The notes under the pieces: generated by a model | Databases searched by the model: none | The model's input: the letters and a program-made list of their open reading frames with translations, nothing else | Told to the model about the DNA's origin: nothing | Made by a program: the position numbers and the translations under genes | DNA from: Todiramphus chloris collaris | Taxonomy: Eukaryota; Chordata; Aves; Coraciiformes; Alcedinidae | DNA: 64,000 nucleotides | Assembly (NCBI GenBank): GCA_025345505.1 | Contig: JANVCC010000011.1 | Coordinates: 7,070,767-7,134,766 of the forward strand | Direction: 5' to 3' | In this document: positions 12,354-24,006 of the stretch, in pieces | Layout of the letters: the number at the start of each line of letters is the position of its first letter | Numbering within the stretch: the first letter of the stretch is position 1

Positions 12354-13030
12354 GTGTATAGTGCTGGAGTTGAGTGTAGCTGTGGGCTCAGGGTAGCAGT
12401 GCCTGTTACCCTGACATTTGGTGGCTGCATTGAGCCTGCTCAGGCCTCTTGTTTCTCTGCATTGTTGTTCCAGTGGCCCCTGGCCAGGCAGCGGAAATGT
12501 TCCCCTATTGGATCACTTCCAGATGAGGTGGTGGGAGGTGGGAAGTCTTCCCACCACAGGAGCGGTGCAGGATGGGTGGATGGATGGGTGCATGTGCTCC
12601 TTCTCACCATTTTGGAGCTGGAAGTCTGAAGAGTTCACTGCCCCTGAGTCTCAAGGGGGAGCTGACTACGTGCAAGTGTGCTCGTATATTCCTGGGCTGG
12701 CCAGAGTGGTCTTTCAGCTCTTATCTTTTATTCTGTCTGGCAGCATTACTAATCAAAACCATTTTTGACAGTTGTCATGAGTGTTCTGCAGGCTGGCTTG
12801 CAGCTGTTTTCTGTCCTTCTGCTGTGTGGTTGGAAAGGAGGAAGGTTTTAGCTGGCTTCAGTGGATCATTTCTCAGATGCAGAAACCTCTGCTCGTTGCT
12901 GGTGGTGAAGCAGCCTCGCTTGGACCTCTTTCTCTGGCATTTCTGTCAAGTCAGAGGAGATTAAATGGCCTATTTCTCCAGTTTCCCATGCTGGCTGCTG
13001 GCCTGGTTTGTGGGTAATTCATTTCATGAA
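12354..13030. other. GC-richer block of unknown origin
   Basis: This block is visibly richer in G and C than the DNA around it and begins directly after the degenerate CR1 tail. Several overlapping open frames (up to 130 codons at 12572-12964, plus strand) exist only because stop codons are rare at this composition; none resembles a protein I know. It contains a GGAT-type short repeat at about 12570-12595. It could be retrotransposed transcript sequence, an unrecognised repeat or a regulatory block. I cannot decide. Confidence 0.35.
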
Positions 13031-13253
13031 CATATTATATTGCTGGATGGTTTTTTTTAAATTTTTTTTTCTGACTTCCTGATATTTAGTTAATTGCAGC
13101 ATTGAATTGTTCAGTCCTTTATGCAGAGAAAAATAGAAAAAGGTGAAAGTCAGTTGCAGGCTAGGACCTGGCACTTCAATTAAATACCAAGCTTTGTTTG
13201 GGAGTGGGGGTGGGAGGAAGGGAAGGGATAAGGACAGGTAGGGAAGTTAGGAG

Positions 13254-13257
<4 letters not shown>

Positions 13258-13287
<30 letters not shown>
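13258..13287. repeat. Poly(A) tract, 30 bases
   Basis: An uninterrupted run of 30 A, followed by G and a further A-run. ATTAAA occurs 74 bases upstream (13179-13184). It may be a simple homopolymer or the tail of a retroposed transcript. Confidence 0.9.
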
Positions 13288-13289
<2 letters not shown>

Positions 13290-13291
13290 AA

Positions 13292-16200
13292 AAATTAACA
13301 TTGTCTTGGAAAAAAGTTACAAATACCACAACTACAGACTACCAGGTTCAGATTAAGATAAATAGCTACTAGTGCTTGTATTTCCTCCTTGTAGCAGCGC
13401 ACAGTGCTTGATTATTTTTGCACTTGGCTCACTTGTTGAGAGTGTTCTGCAGCTGTAATTTTTCAGGCTCTTTTGAGTGGAGAGGCTGAGGTTCCTGAGC
13501 CCGTCTGCAGCACGAGGGTATTCCTGAAGCAGAGATGTAGTGAAGGCTGAATGCAAAGTCCATCACTGGGATGTGTATTATCTTCCTGGTATTGTAAAGA
13601 TTGTGATAGTTTAGTTAGGTAGTAGGGTGGAGGTAAATGAATTCATAAGAGAGTTCATTAACTCTAAAAGTGCAGATTTAGCTCAATGAGGAAATGGAAT
13701 TTGTTAGTGGAATAGCAATTACAGTGGACTGATCAAATATTTGTGTGTACCTATGTTTACACAACAAATCTGCAAATATTCTAAGGAAGGAGCAAGATTT
13801 ACCTCATAAAGAGCTACCTGTGATATTAATCTTATTACTTTTAATATTGTCTTATTTATGCTATATTAGTGATGAGATTTACAAACTTCCAAACATCTAG
13901 TTAGGGAATCAACATACATTTATTATTTGAGAAAGGAGAACTGTTTTCTGTTAGTACTTTTGCTGTGTAAGATACTTGGCCAGGTGTGTGCTTTGTTTGC
14001 TTTCTACCCTCTAATCTTCGAGCTGGTTTTCCCTCAGCCACAGATTAGGGCAGATTTGGACCTTCCCTTGTGCATTCCAGCTTCCACAAGAAGCTGGTAA
14101 TCGCTGTGGCTTGTGAATATTGTGGGTATGTGTCGTTTCATTCCTTATGTGCATCTTTATTTTCATTTGAGGCTGGCAGTAAAACATGATTTACATAATA
14201 GTATTGTATTATCCTTGTAATGAAGATGCACAAATGTATAAGTGACCAGAGGACAAGGAGGTCAAACACTACAGAATGCAAAGGTGCATGTTTGGTGCAA
14301 TATTTTCTCTGGGTGTTCACATTCTGAAAAGGGAAAAAAATAGAGAAGTTTCAGAAAATGAGTGCAAGGCTATCGAACTCTGTAAAATATGCTTTATTGT
14401 GGAGTATAACTTGTTTAGTCTTTATATAGTTCATAGTTAAGTCACTTTTATAGAAGGTAAAAGGTAAGAAGTGCTTTGATCTGCTAGTGGGTAAGTGGAA
14501 AAAACTTGCATCTCACAGATGTCAGGTACATAGTGATGTACTTGTAGTACAAGTAACATTCACATGGTTTGGTAATGAAGGCGGAGATATTCAGACTCCT
14601 TTAAAAAAGTAGAAGACAGACTTACATGGAATTCACACCTGTAAAATGAAAATTATAGTTTTCTAGAAAATAAGAATTTAAGTATGTGTCCTTTTCAAAG
14701 CACCAGTTCAGCTTCAGTGTTGTATTTTAACATATTTTTAATACATTTTAAATTCATGAAATGTATAGACTGTCAGTAACTTGTATATTGGAGTAATATC
14801 ATCAAAAGCTGTGACAATAAACAAACTCATCAGTTAAATGTGTCGTTCAGAGTGTGGGTTAGATGGAGAGGGTTGAAATTTTGTGGACAGAAACTGAGGA
14901 AAAAAATTGATTTTTAGGAACTTCTTGTACATTTTCCTATTCATTATTGCTTCTCAATCTTTTTATAGCACTCATCCTTGTTTTCAAAAGCTGTGTGATG
15001 GTAAGCTAATAAGAGCTATAGCAATAGTTCATTTGCAATATGTAATCAAGCTGAACAATGTTAGTGATGATTTCAGATAGCCTGTCAAGAACCCTTTTTT
15101 ACATTTCATGAAGAAACACCAAATTTACAGGCCAGCTATTGTAGCCAAGATCAGCAAACTTAACAGGAGTGAGAAAAAGTATTTTGTGGTATTCCATCCT
15201 TTCATTTTATTTTTTAATTTATTTTTATTTTTACAACGATTTGTACTGTTTTCATTTTAATTAAATCTGTAAATTGCTGTGAATGACTTCCAAAGATCTC
15301 TGCCTTTCAGGACATACCTTTAAGCAGAATTTTTGTTTTTAAAAAATGCACATTTAGAAATAGATGCCAGAATTTGTCAGGTGATTAAAAAGCATGCATT
15401 TGTAAAGTAATAATTTTACATTAGTGATCCCCTTCACTGCTTGTGTTTGCACATTTAACTACAGTAAACCAGTACCTATTTGGATGAAGTATTGTAAGAC
15501 CATTTTATTTTTCCGAATACCTAGAAAATTCAAAACATCTGGAATCTAAAGTACTGTTTTTCTTGCTGTTTTTTCTACAATTTCCATCAATAACGCACAA
15601 TTATTGTCCACTTTAGTTTTTTTTCTTTAAACCACTAGCAAGGAATTTGAACAGAAGCAACTGCTTTCTTGGAGGGGGAACAGTTGGTTATCTCTGTCTG
15701 GAGATGACATTAGAGCTTGCACAGTGTTACAGAGTGGTAAGATACATTAGGCAGCCATTTCACCTCACATATAATGTAACACAGTATACATTCCTTACAA
15801 TGAAGAACAATTTTTGGATTTAGTAACTATTGGCTTGGCAACACATTTATTTCACACTGAGATCACTAAAACCATCTGTTGATAATTTGCATTCTTATGG
15901 ACCTCTGACTCTTATCTCTGAATAGAAGTGCCTAAAGTCATTGCCTAACCCTGTAGTCATTCTTCTTTAAGGCTTATTCACAGTGAATTGAATGCAAATA
16001 AATCTTACATTTCTACAGCTTCATAAGAATCAGATTGTAATGAAATATTTAACACTAACAGAGGCAGAAGCAGCTAAAAATTATATGAATTCCTAGTCTG
16101 TGGTTTCTTTGGGAGCAGTATTATTACTTCTTAAATGGGCAATTTTGCTTTTTTAGTAAGTTATCCTGACACAGTGATAAATATTTCTAATCATTTGTAT

Positions 16201-17361
16201 TTCATAGTCATAGTTACACATCCTAACATAAAATACTTAATGTTATCAGCATTTAAAAATGGATGTAATTTATGCTGTATTTTTAAATCAGCAAGCAATG
16301 AATGTATTGTATGTAAAAACTTGACATTCAGTGGGCAAATGTCTAATACAAATATATGCAAGAGTTTTAGACGCTATTTTAAGGACTGAAAAGGCCTGAC
16401 ATTACAAAGGTAATTAAACTTATTCTAAATGGCATGTAATTGTCAGTGCCTGTGCTCAAGGGTACTGTGAATTGTGAACCAGAAGAGCTGTGAAATCTGT
16501 TACGTGGGGCAGAATGCCAGTTTTGACCTGATGCCTGAAAGTTTGGTGAACTTTTCCAGTAGAAGTCTATTGCTGAAGAAATCTAAGAAATTTTTGTATT
16601 AGGTATCCTGTGTTGAAAGATAAATTTGTGGCAGAGCAGTACTCTGCATGTTTTTATCAGATTTAATCCAATTAAGTAAACAGACACCCCATTTCAGTAT
16701 ACTTAGTACTTAAAACAAAAGTTATGACATTCGTGTTCAGTGGTTTTAAATTTAACATTGAAACAAATAGTATGAGAATATTATATAGAATAAATATTAG
16801 ATACTATTTGTACTAATAACTTTGGCTGATTTGAAATTAAAGCCCAAGAAGGTACTAGGCAAGTTGCATTTTTAGTCAAAGTAGATTTGATATTTTGTAG
16901 GGATCCTTTTACTATCAGCAGTATACTATCACATGCAGAATTTCAGGAAGTATACAGAGTGTGTGAGCTTACTGTTCTTTCTTCATGACTGTTGTGGGAT
17001 TCTTCATTTGTGCATCTTTTTTCCCCTGTTATATATGGAGCATTAAGTATGATGAAGTTTATCTTTAACATTTAAAAAAAATAAGAGTCTTTTGGTACAA
17101 TTATGTTTTAAGTTTCTCCACCCTCATGCTTATTCCTCCATATCCAATCGGTACATCCTGAAAGCCAGCAGAACACTCTGTGTTTAAGGATTTCAGTGTG
17201 GCGTGGCTTGGCTTGTCACAACCAGAAACCACAGAAGGAAGAATGGCCTTCCACTTGGCTAGCATGAAGCATTTCCACCGCTTGCAGAGAATGTCAGGAG
17301 TTGGGTTGTGCTTCTTTGGGAAGCACAGGGAATGTACAGGTCGTCTGTAAATTGGTGTGGG
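13292..17361. other. AT-rich unique DNA, no recognised gene
   Basis: About 4 kb without any gene, RNA or element that I can identify. Short open frames on both strands (for example 16135-16389, plus) are lysine-, asparagine- and phenylalanine-rich, as expected of AT-rich non-coding DNA. Confidence 0.55.
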
Positions 17362-17385
17362 TTTTTTTTTTTTTTTTTTTTTTTT
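17362..17385. repeat. Poly(T) tract, 24 bases
   Basis: A run of 24 T lies about 27 bases before the CR1 tail at 17413. It could be a homopolymer microsatellite, or the tail of something inserted on the minus strand; no such element is recognised to its left. Confidence 0.9.
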
Positions 17386-17412
17386 GTAGCCTTGTCACTG
17401 AAAATATTGTGA

Positions 17413-17563
17413 AGTAACTGGAACAGGGTGATCAGAGGGGTTGTGGGATCTCCATCCTTAGAGGTGCTGAAAACATACCTGAACCAAACCCTGGGCAACC
17501 TGCTCCAAGGGTCCCTGTGTAGAAACAGATGACCCCAGTGGTCTCCACCGGGTGATTCTGTTC
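17413..17563 (+). mobile_element. Diverged CR1 LINE 3' fragment
   Basis: The block starts with AACTGGAACAGGGTGATCAG and continues with GGTTGTGGGATCTCCATCCT, CCTGGGCAACCTGCTCCAAGG and a terminal GGTGATTCTGT. These match, in order, the tail end of CR1 ORF2 and its short 3' untranslated region. Numerous substitutions and a shortened tail mark it as an old copy. Confidence 0.8.
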
Positions 17564-19312
17564 GTGCCTGCATTTGTGGAGCAGAAAGGAGAAAGGTGGA
17601 AATGTGGCAGTTTGTCTAAAACTGAAGTGTTACAGATAAATTCAGATTTTAAGACTGGCCAAATTTTCCTGATCCTTTTTATCATTAGTCTGTGTGATGT
17701 TACCGTTCTGTGAATGTGTTAAAGAAATTTCTGAATGGTTTCATCTTGTTCTATGCAAGACATTGCCTTTTTTGAATCTCAACACATTGTTCACACTTAG
17801 TTTCCTTTGTAGAAAGGGTACAAACTTGAATTTTTTTCTGCTGATGCCCACCTCCTTCACTTTAAATACTGCACCAACAGTAAGCTTGAGTCTGATTACT
17901 CTTTTGAAAGATGAACTTCTTCAAGCATCCTCTTAAATTCTGCATACCTTCAAAACCCAATAGCTCTTCCTCCAGCTTTGTCATTGTCAGTGCATGAATG
18001 GCTCTAGGTGGCCTCGTCCCCCCCACGCTGTTTGGGTAGGAAGCTGTGATTGTCAGGCTAATCTTCTTAGTGGTACTTGGCATTTGAAGAGTGGCACCCA
18101 TAGGAGGATGTCTGTGGTGCTGGATTTGCTGTGATTTGTCCTTGTTTCTGAATGACATCTGGCATTAATGATGTGAGAACAAGTGTATTAAGAGAGATCT
18201 TTTACTAGTAGATGTGAAAAGAAAGTGACACACACCAGTGGCTTTCAAAAGAAACAAAAGCAGCTTAGCTGTATTGACAGAATGCTCAATTTGGTTGAAA
18301 CATCCTTAAAAACGTTAGTGAAAGAAACCAATTTTTGGAAATACAGAAGATTGTATGAGGTTCACTTCATCTCTCGAGGGAGGGTTTGAGAAGAACTGCA
18401 GCATCATGGTTGTAAATGAAGTAAAGCAGTCTGATGTTCTGGAGCTCATACATTCATTTACAGGAGGGTGCGCAGGAAACATGAGGTAATTAAAAGCGCT
18501 TTTATAAAATCCTTTTCTGCAGGCAATTATTTAGAAATGGGTAAACCCCAGTTAATCTGTCTAGGAAGACTGAGGAATTCATCTCCAGAGGTGTCTTTGG
18601 TAATACATTTGTTGAGATACAGCTATCTCAGTGTAGTGTAGCATGAACCCAACAAGTCTTGCAGTCATGTAAGCTGCTTATTTTTTAAATCACTACTTAG
18701 AAAGAGAATCAGCTGCTGCAAACTACTTTCATTTGTAAACTTTCTAAATGTATTTTTCAAACAGCCTCCTAATTACTTTTTAACATAGGAACTTAAATGT
18801 TAGAATATCTTTTTTTTTATTATTAGAACCAGATATTAAAACCACGTTTTATTACAGTTGAAATTGAAACCAGATTCCTGACTTGCTATGGAAACGAGTC
18901 TTTAAAACAAATCTGTTCTTGTGTACTCTGATGTGCTAGTCCATGGTTTTATGTAACCAGTGAATTTTTTCATGCCCTTTTGCAAACAGCTTGTAGAAAA
19001 AAAAAAAAGATACAGAACTTGTAGGGTCTTTGACTCATAATGCAGGCTATAATACAGTTATCTGTGTTTGTGTCAGAAGTATGTGCTAATTGTCCCGCTA
19101 GATTAAAGAAAGGATGGAACAACTACCGCAGAAAGTATGCAACCTAAGTGAAGATTAGCCTAATTAAAGATTTCCCCAAAGTTGTCTTCCCTGTCATTTG
19201 CACATGACAGTGTTGTGTTTTGTTGCCACTGTTATTAAGAGTTAAGAGGGGCTCAGGTGCTTTTAGTAGATTTGCATCACATTCTTGTTTTTTGATACTT
19301 GTTTGTTCATTT
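17564..19312. other. Unique DNA; protein-like minus-strand frame and a possible conserved block
   Basis: No gene is firmly supported. A minus-strand open frame of 98 codons (17862-18158) contains an acidic stretch beginning LTMTKLEEELLGFEG. On that strand a donor-like GGTATG follows the GAA codon of this stretch, at plus-strand 17950-17955. I do not recognise the peptide. The region 18360-18560 contains GAGGTAATTAAAAGCGC and GCAATTATTTAGAAATGG and reads like a conserved non-coding element. The remainder is unremarkable. Confidence 0.3.
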
Positions 19313-19781
19313 AGGGCTACAAGGATGATGAAGGGACTGGAGCACATGCCTCATGAGGAGAGGCTGAGACACCTGGGGCTCTTTAGTCTGGAAAAGAGAA
19401 GACTGAGAGGGGATTTGAGAAATGTTTATAAATATATGAGGGCTAAGTGTCAAGAGGAAAGGGACAGCCTCTTCTCACTCCTGCCTTGTGATAGGACTAG
19501 GGGGAATGGATATAAGCTGGAGCACAAGAGGTTCCACCTTAACATGAGGAGGAACTTCTTTACAGTGAGGGTCACAGAGCACTGGAACAGGCTGCCCAGA
19601 GAGGGTGTGGAGTCTCCTTCTCTGGAGATTTTCAAAACTCGCCTGGATGCGTTCCTGAGAGACCTGTGTTAGGGTAGATTAGGTTGTAGGGTAGATTATA
19701 TGATCCTGCCCTGGCAGGGGGGTTGAACTCGAAGATCTCCAAGGTCCCTTTCAACCCCTAACACTCTGTGATTCTGTGATT
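19313..19781 (+). mobile_element. Young CR1 LINE 3' end with intact ORF2 C-terminus
   Basis: This is a 5'-truncated CR1 retrotransposon. Its frame is open through the C-terminal ~115 codons of ORF2 to a stop at 19670-19672. The recognisable order is [20 protein letters not shown], then [29 protein letters not shown] and [16 protein letters not shown]. That is the region downstream of the reverse transcriptase in CR1 proteins. The ~110-base 3' untranslated end holds a perfect hairpin (CCTGCC CT GGCAGG, 19705-19718) and finishes with CTCTGTGATTCTGTGAT. CR1 elements are copied by target-primed reverse transcription and leave no poly(A) or duplication. The clean frame and tail suggest a comparatively recent insertion. 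Its last 130 bases are very close to the tail of the copy at 52893-54666, so both belong to the same subfamily. Confidence 0.93.
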
Positions 19782-20206
19782 TAAGTGTATAATATTAAAC
19801 AGCAGTTTTTAAAACTTATTAGTTTAATGAGTTGCTAAATACCACATAGCTATTTTTTCCCTTGGTATTCCACTTTTACCCGACAACCTATGGAAGGCTG
19901 TTATCTGGGGCTGAGCATCTCTGACCTTAATGAAGAGTCTTGTGTAACTGCTGCAGTGTCAGACTGTTTAGGTGGTTACTTTTGCTGAGACCTAAGTATT
20001 TATCATCCATCCTCGATAGACCTCTCGCCTGTTAATAAACCTTTGCCTAGCCTATGCAGACTGTTCTGAATACTTACTGAGATGATGAAATTGTAAAATG
20101 GGTGCTAAAGGTAGCTGACACTTTAAAAAAATGTGTAAAAATTAAAACAAATCTTAATGAGCTGTGTTGTCTATTTTTAATATAATTAATCTGTGTGTTA
20201 TTGCAG
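19782..20206. other. AT-rich unique DNA
   Basis: Nothing recognisable apart from the acceptor-like sequence leading to the candidate exon at 20207. Confidence 0.5.
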
Positions 20207-20272
20207 GCCACAGAAACGCTGTTCCGAATGGCAGTAGCAAGAGGAGCTATTACGCCTTTAAGACATGGAGAA
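20207..20272 (+). CDS. Candidate 66-base internal exon, unrecognised
   Basis: A 66-base segment is bounded by TGTGTGTTATTGCAG on the left and GTAAGG on the right, both reasonable splice signals. Two of its three frames are open. One reads ATETLFRMAVARG and ends on a codon boundary. The other starts with two bases completing a codon, reads HRNAVPNGSSKRSYYAF and leaves one base over. GC content and CpG count are higher than in the AT-rich flanks, which favours selected sequence. I do not recognise either peptide. The frame with one leftover base would join in phase to the candidate exons at 35270 and 41461. A window this large will contain such segments by chance, so it may not be an exon at all. 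Confidence 0.35.
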
Positions 20273-23200
20273 GTAAGGCTGAACATATCTATATAACTTT
20301 TTTAAAATTATATTGTATAATGTTTTATTAATAAAATGCTTTATAATTTCCTGGGAGATGTACTGTCTTCAGGTAAGTGAAAAGGGCTGGACTATATAAA
20401 ACTTGCTTACGTATGTTACAGTTTGTTAGGTTTTTTTAAAAGGAGATCAAGAATTTAAATCCTGCTGAGTGGGAGATTAAGTATTCCTCAAAAAGACCCA
20501 CTCAGTTTGTCTCTGCTTGAATTGTAATTTAGCCTTGTAATACAGGTGACTCAGAAGAATGTCCCTTTAGCCAGCTAATTTTTCACTGGATTTTCTCAAC
20601 TGTAGAATCTACAGAAATTCATGTGAGACTGATCTTTGTTATGTGTAGCTGTGGAGAGATTACTTCATCCTTTGTCTGTTTCTTTCAAGAAATAGTAAAT
20701 TCAGGTAGTATATGAAGTGTTAATACTTTATTCTAAAGAGGATAAATATTTTTGAATATTATGTTGCTTATACATATTTCTGTTGATGGTGAACATTTGT
20801 TTCCTTCTTTATGTGGTTTTATGAGGCAAACATTGTTCTGAACATTGCTGATTAAATGTCTCCAATATTAGGTGGTGCCGTTTATGCTTCAGTGAAATTT
20901 GATTTTAAAAAGTAGTACTACAGTCAGTCATGACACTGGAAATGAGAACCAATCTGAGTATTGCCACAGCTGGATATTACAGTGTTTAGGGTATTCAATG
21001 TAGAAACCTCAGTGTCTTTTCATGGTAATCTGATTTTGATCAAATTCTAGGATAACTTTGTGAAAAGTTTTTTTTAGCAGACAGAGCATTCAATCTGGAA
21101 TCTAGACCTAGACTTATCTGGAATCCCAGCTGTGATATAAAATGTTCCTTATGCTTACGGAGTTGCCTTAATTTCTCTTTAAAAATAAAATAAAATAAAA
21201 TATATTTGCATCAGTGTCTGAAGTTGTAACTGAGATTTCCTGTCCTGCTATTGTCCTTAGTTTTAGGTTTCTGAATATATGGGTCCGTTATACTTTTTAT
21301 GAACTCCTCTTCATTCTTTTCTACAGAAAAGTGTAATGCAATTTCCAGAAGTGCTGGTTATGTGTAATCCTTCCAAATTCTCTATTTAGGGTTTTTTTTT
21401 CAGAGAAGGGTGCTTAATTTTCTAGGTATTAATGACCGTGTTGCCGAGAGAGTTTGTGGAATTTCCATTGTTGTAATTACCCTGTGAGTGGTGTGAATTA
21501 TGGAAAAATCAAGTGATTTTAATTTTTTTTTTTTAAAGTGTAACTAATTGTACCGTGAAATGCAAAATACTGGGATTATTATAGGCATAATGATCTCTGT
21601 TGTGAATGATACTAGTAATTTCTGTATCTGCTACATTTTATGTTGAGACAGTTCAGTTCACTGATCTTGTAGAAAAAGTTTTATTTTTTTTCTTCAGATA
21701 TCCCCTCTGATCTTTTATCAATTAAACTGCTTCAAGGGTTAGAGAGAACCAGATGAGAAGCAGCAAGATAAGTGATGAGAGGGTATATCCGTGGTTAACA
21801 AGAAAGGAACTGGGTAAAAATGCATCTGTTTGATGATGGTGATCTTCATGTTGGTGTACTGTGTCCTGTGACACTATTTTAAAGTTATTCCTTGGGTTTC
21901 AGTGGAAGTGGAAGTGCAGTTAGCACTAAAATAGAAAATTTATAAGTGTAACATGCAGTAATTGTCCAGAGTTGATTTTTCACGTAAGAAGGCAGTGGGA
22001 GAAATAAAGACTTGTTTCTTCTGTTTTTATCAGACTATATGCAGGGGGGGAGAAATCTTTTCACTTAAGGAAGATCTTTTCATTAAATTCCATTGTGTAT
22101 TTATAATTTATCTAGTCTGAAAATGGGGAATGACATTAATCAAATTATATTAGTTTTCCAGAGGAAACATATAACTGTCAAGAGACATATTAAAAGTTTT
22201 TGAGCTCTTCCAAGAAATTGTTGAATGTTTTCACAGTGTGTAAGTAGAAAGGGAGCCAGAAAAAAAGTTGAATGTGAACTAAAGTTGACTGTATTCTGTT
22301 TAAGAAGTGTGAACTTGGCAGTGAAAATCAAAGCAGAGCAACTTGTTTATTAGAAATTCCAAACTCTGAAGGCAGAAGTCCAAATGTGCAAAACTGCTAT
22401 TCAGCTTTCATAGCAGTACTTAAAAACGTAACCCCATTTAACATTTAAGAGGGTGTAAAACTGTTCAGTATTAGGAGGCAAAAATTATACTTGTTTGTTT
22501 TAATTTCATAAATTAAAAAAGACAATATTCTGTCTGCACCACTGGACAGATTAATGTGCAAAGATTTCTTCTATACAGGCAAAACAGGGTGTATGAAAAA
22601 CTATCCATTATAAACTAGTTGTCATCGCTGGGTGGCTTTGTAATTTATAATACTGATTTTTCTATGGGAAATTCTTTTTTACCTCCTTCCAACATTTCCT
22701 CATTCATTGGGACTCATCAAGCCTTTGCACATATAGAAATTTAATTTTTTTCCTTTATTATTGTTGAAGAAATGGAAAAATTTGGTTGTGTTGTGTATTT
22801 GACTTCTGCGTATGGTTTGTAAAATTGCTGTTGAGAGTTTAGAAAGATGGTGTTGGCAAAAGTAGTTATCAAAATTGGGTACATAGTGCTTAAAGTTGTT
22901 TAACTGTGGGATATAGATCATCGAGGTTCCCGAAAGATCTTCTCAACAGTTCCTTTGCTCCTGGTAGGATTGAAGCGTAGTAGAATCCATGTAAGGGAAT
23001 CAAACCCAGAAGCATAATTCATTTTCAGGATTCAATATGTTGTTTTTCATGTTAGTTAATTGTAGCTGTCAGTTGATTTGTTTTGGGGGTGGAGCATGAA
23101 GCAGAGCCTTGTAGAGTTTATTTGCTTCTTTTAACACTTTTGCTTGTTCCCAAATGATCCAAAAAATTTATGAGCAAATGTGATCACACCAAGTCCATGG

Positions 23201-23729
23201 CTGCGTTTGTGTGCAAGGTAGTCTTAAGGTGCCTTTTGTTAATGTTGCAAGGTCTAGAGTTGGTGATGGGCATAGCTGAAAGCTGTGCATTCATGATGCC
23301 TGGATCTGATGTTATCTGGAGAGCTTCTCCAGCTCTTTCTTAGGTGTCTGGTCTTCATGCATCAAACTAAGATCTGCTGCCATTTATTCTTCACGCTGTC
23401 CAGACTCTTCCAGACAGAACTGCTGTCTTTGTAAGCGCTGGCTGCCTGATGCAGAAGAAGTGATGGAGTTGAGGAAACGAGCAACTAGAGAGTGCCCGCT
23501 GAAGAGGGTGAGAAGAGGCATAGGAGGAGGCTAGTGCTTCAGAGTTGACTGTGCATACTTCCCAGTTCTGCATCCCCTGGAACTTCTGCTGGTTGTGTGC
23601 TCAGTCTCCAGGGAAGAGCCTGGAGGAGGAATAATGGTTGTCAGCAGTGTCTGTCAGAAGTCACTGGGTATGTGTTAGGAAGACAGAATAGATTTGACAC
23701 AGGCCAAGTTACAGTTTGGTGACTATACA
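20273..23729. other. AT-rich unique DNA, no recognised gene
   Basis: No gene, RNA or element is recognised. A short AAAAT repeat occurs at 21181-21203. At 23455-23507 a 53-base acceptor/donor-bounded open segment (EVMELRKRATRECPLKR) was noted but has a weak acceptor and is not called. Confidence 0.5.
21181..21203. repeat. (AAAAT)n microsatellite
   Basis: About four units of AAAAT followed by TATATTT; an ordinary simple repeat. Confidence 0.9.
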
Positions 23730-24006
23730 CAGTCTTTTTTCAGTAGTGCCCAGTGTTAGGACAATAGGCAACGGACACAAACTGGAACATGGGAAATTCC
23801 ATGCCAGGAGAAACTTCCTTACTGTGAGGATGACAGAGCATTGGAACAGGCTGTCCAGAGAGGTTGTGTAGTCTCTTTTGACTTTCAAAACTCACCTGGA
23901 CATGATCCTGTGCAACCTACTGTAGGTGAACCTGCTTTGTCAGGGAGATTGGACTAAACAATCTCCAGAGGTCACTTCCAACTTCTACCATTCTATGAAT
24001 CTATGA
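23730..24006 (+). mobile_element. CR1 LINE 3' fragment
   Basis: This matches the CR1 end from the CAGTAGTGCCCAGTGTTAGG segment, through ACTGTGAGGATGACAGAGCA and ATTGGAACAGGCTGTCCAG, to GGTCACTTCCAACTTCTACC and the tail ATTCTATGAATCTATG. Its frame is broken. The tail uses ATTCTATG where the 19313 and 30579 copies use ATTCTGTG, so it is a different subfamily. Its 3' hairpin site (23931-23944) is partly mismatched. Confidence 0.88.

Noticed and set aside
12348..13017. Cluster of open frames of 78-130 codons
   Set aside because: All three plus-strand frames are partly open at once, which points to composition and not to coding.
23455..23507. 53-base segment reading EVMELRKRATRECPLKR before GTGAGA
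   Set aside because: The acceptor is weak, the peptide is not recognised, and it is similar in quality to other chance matches.
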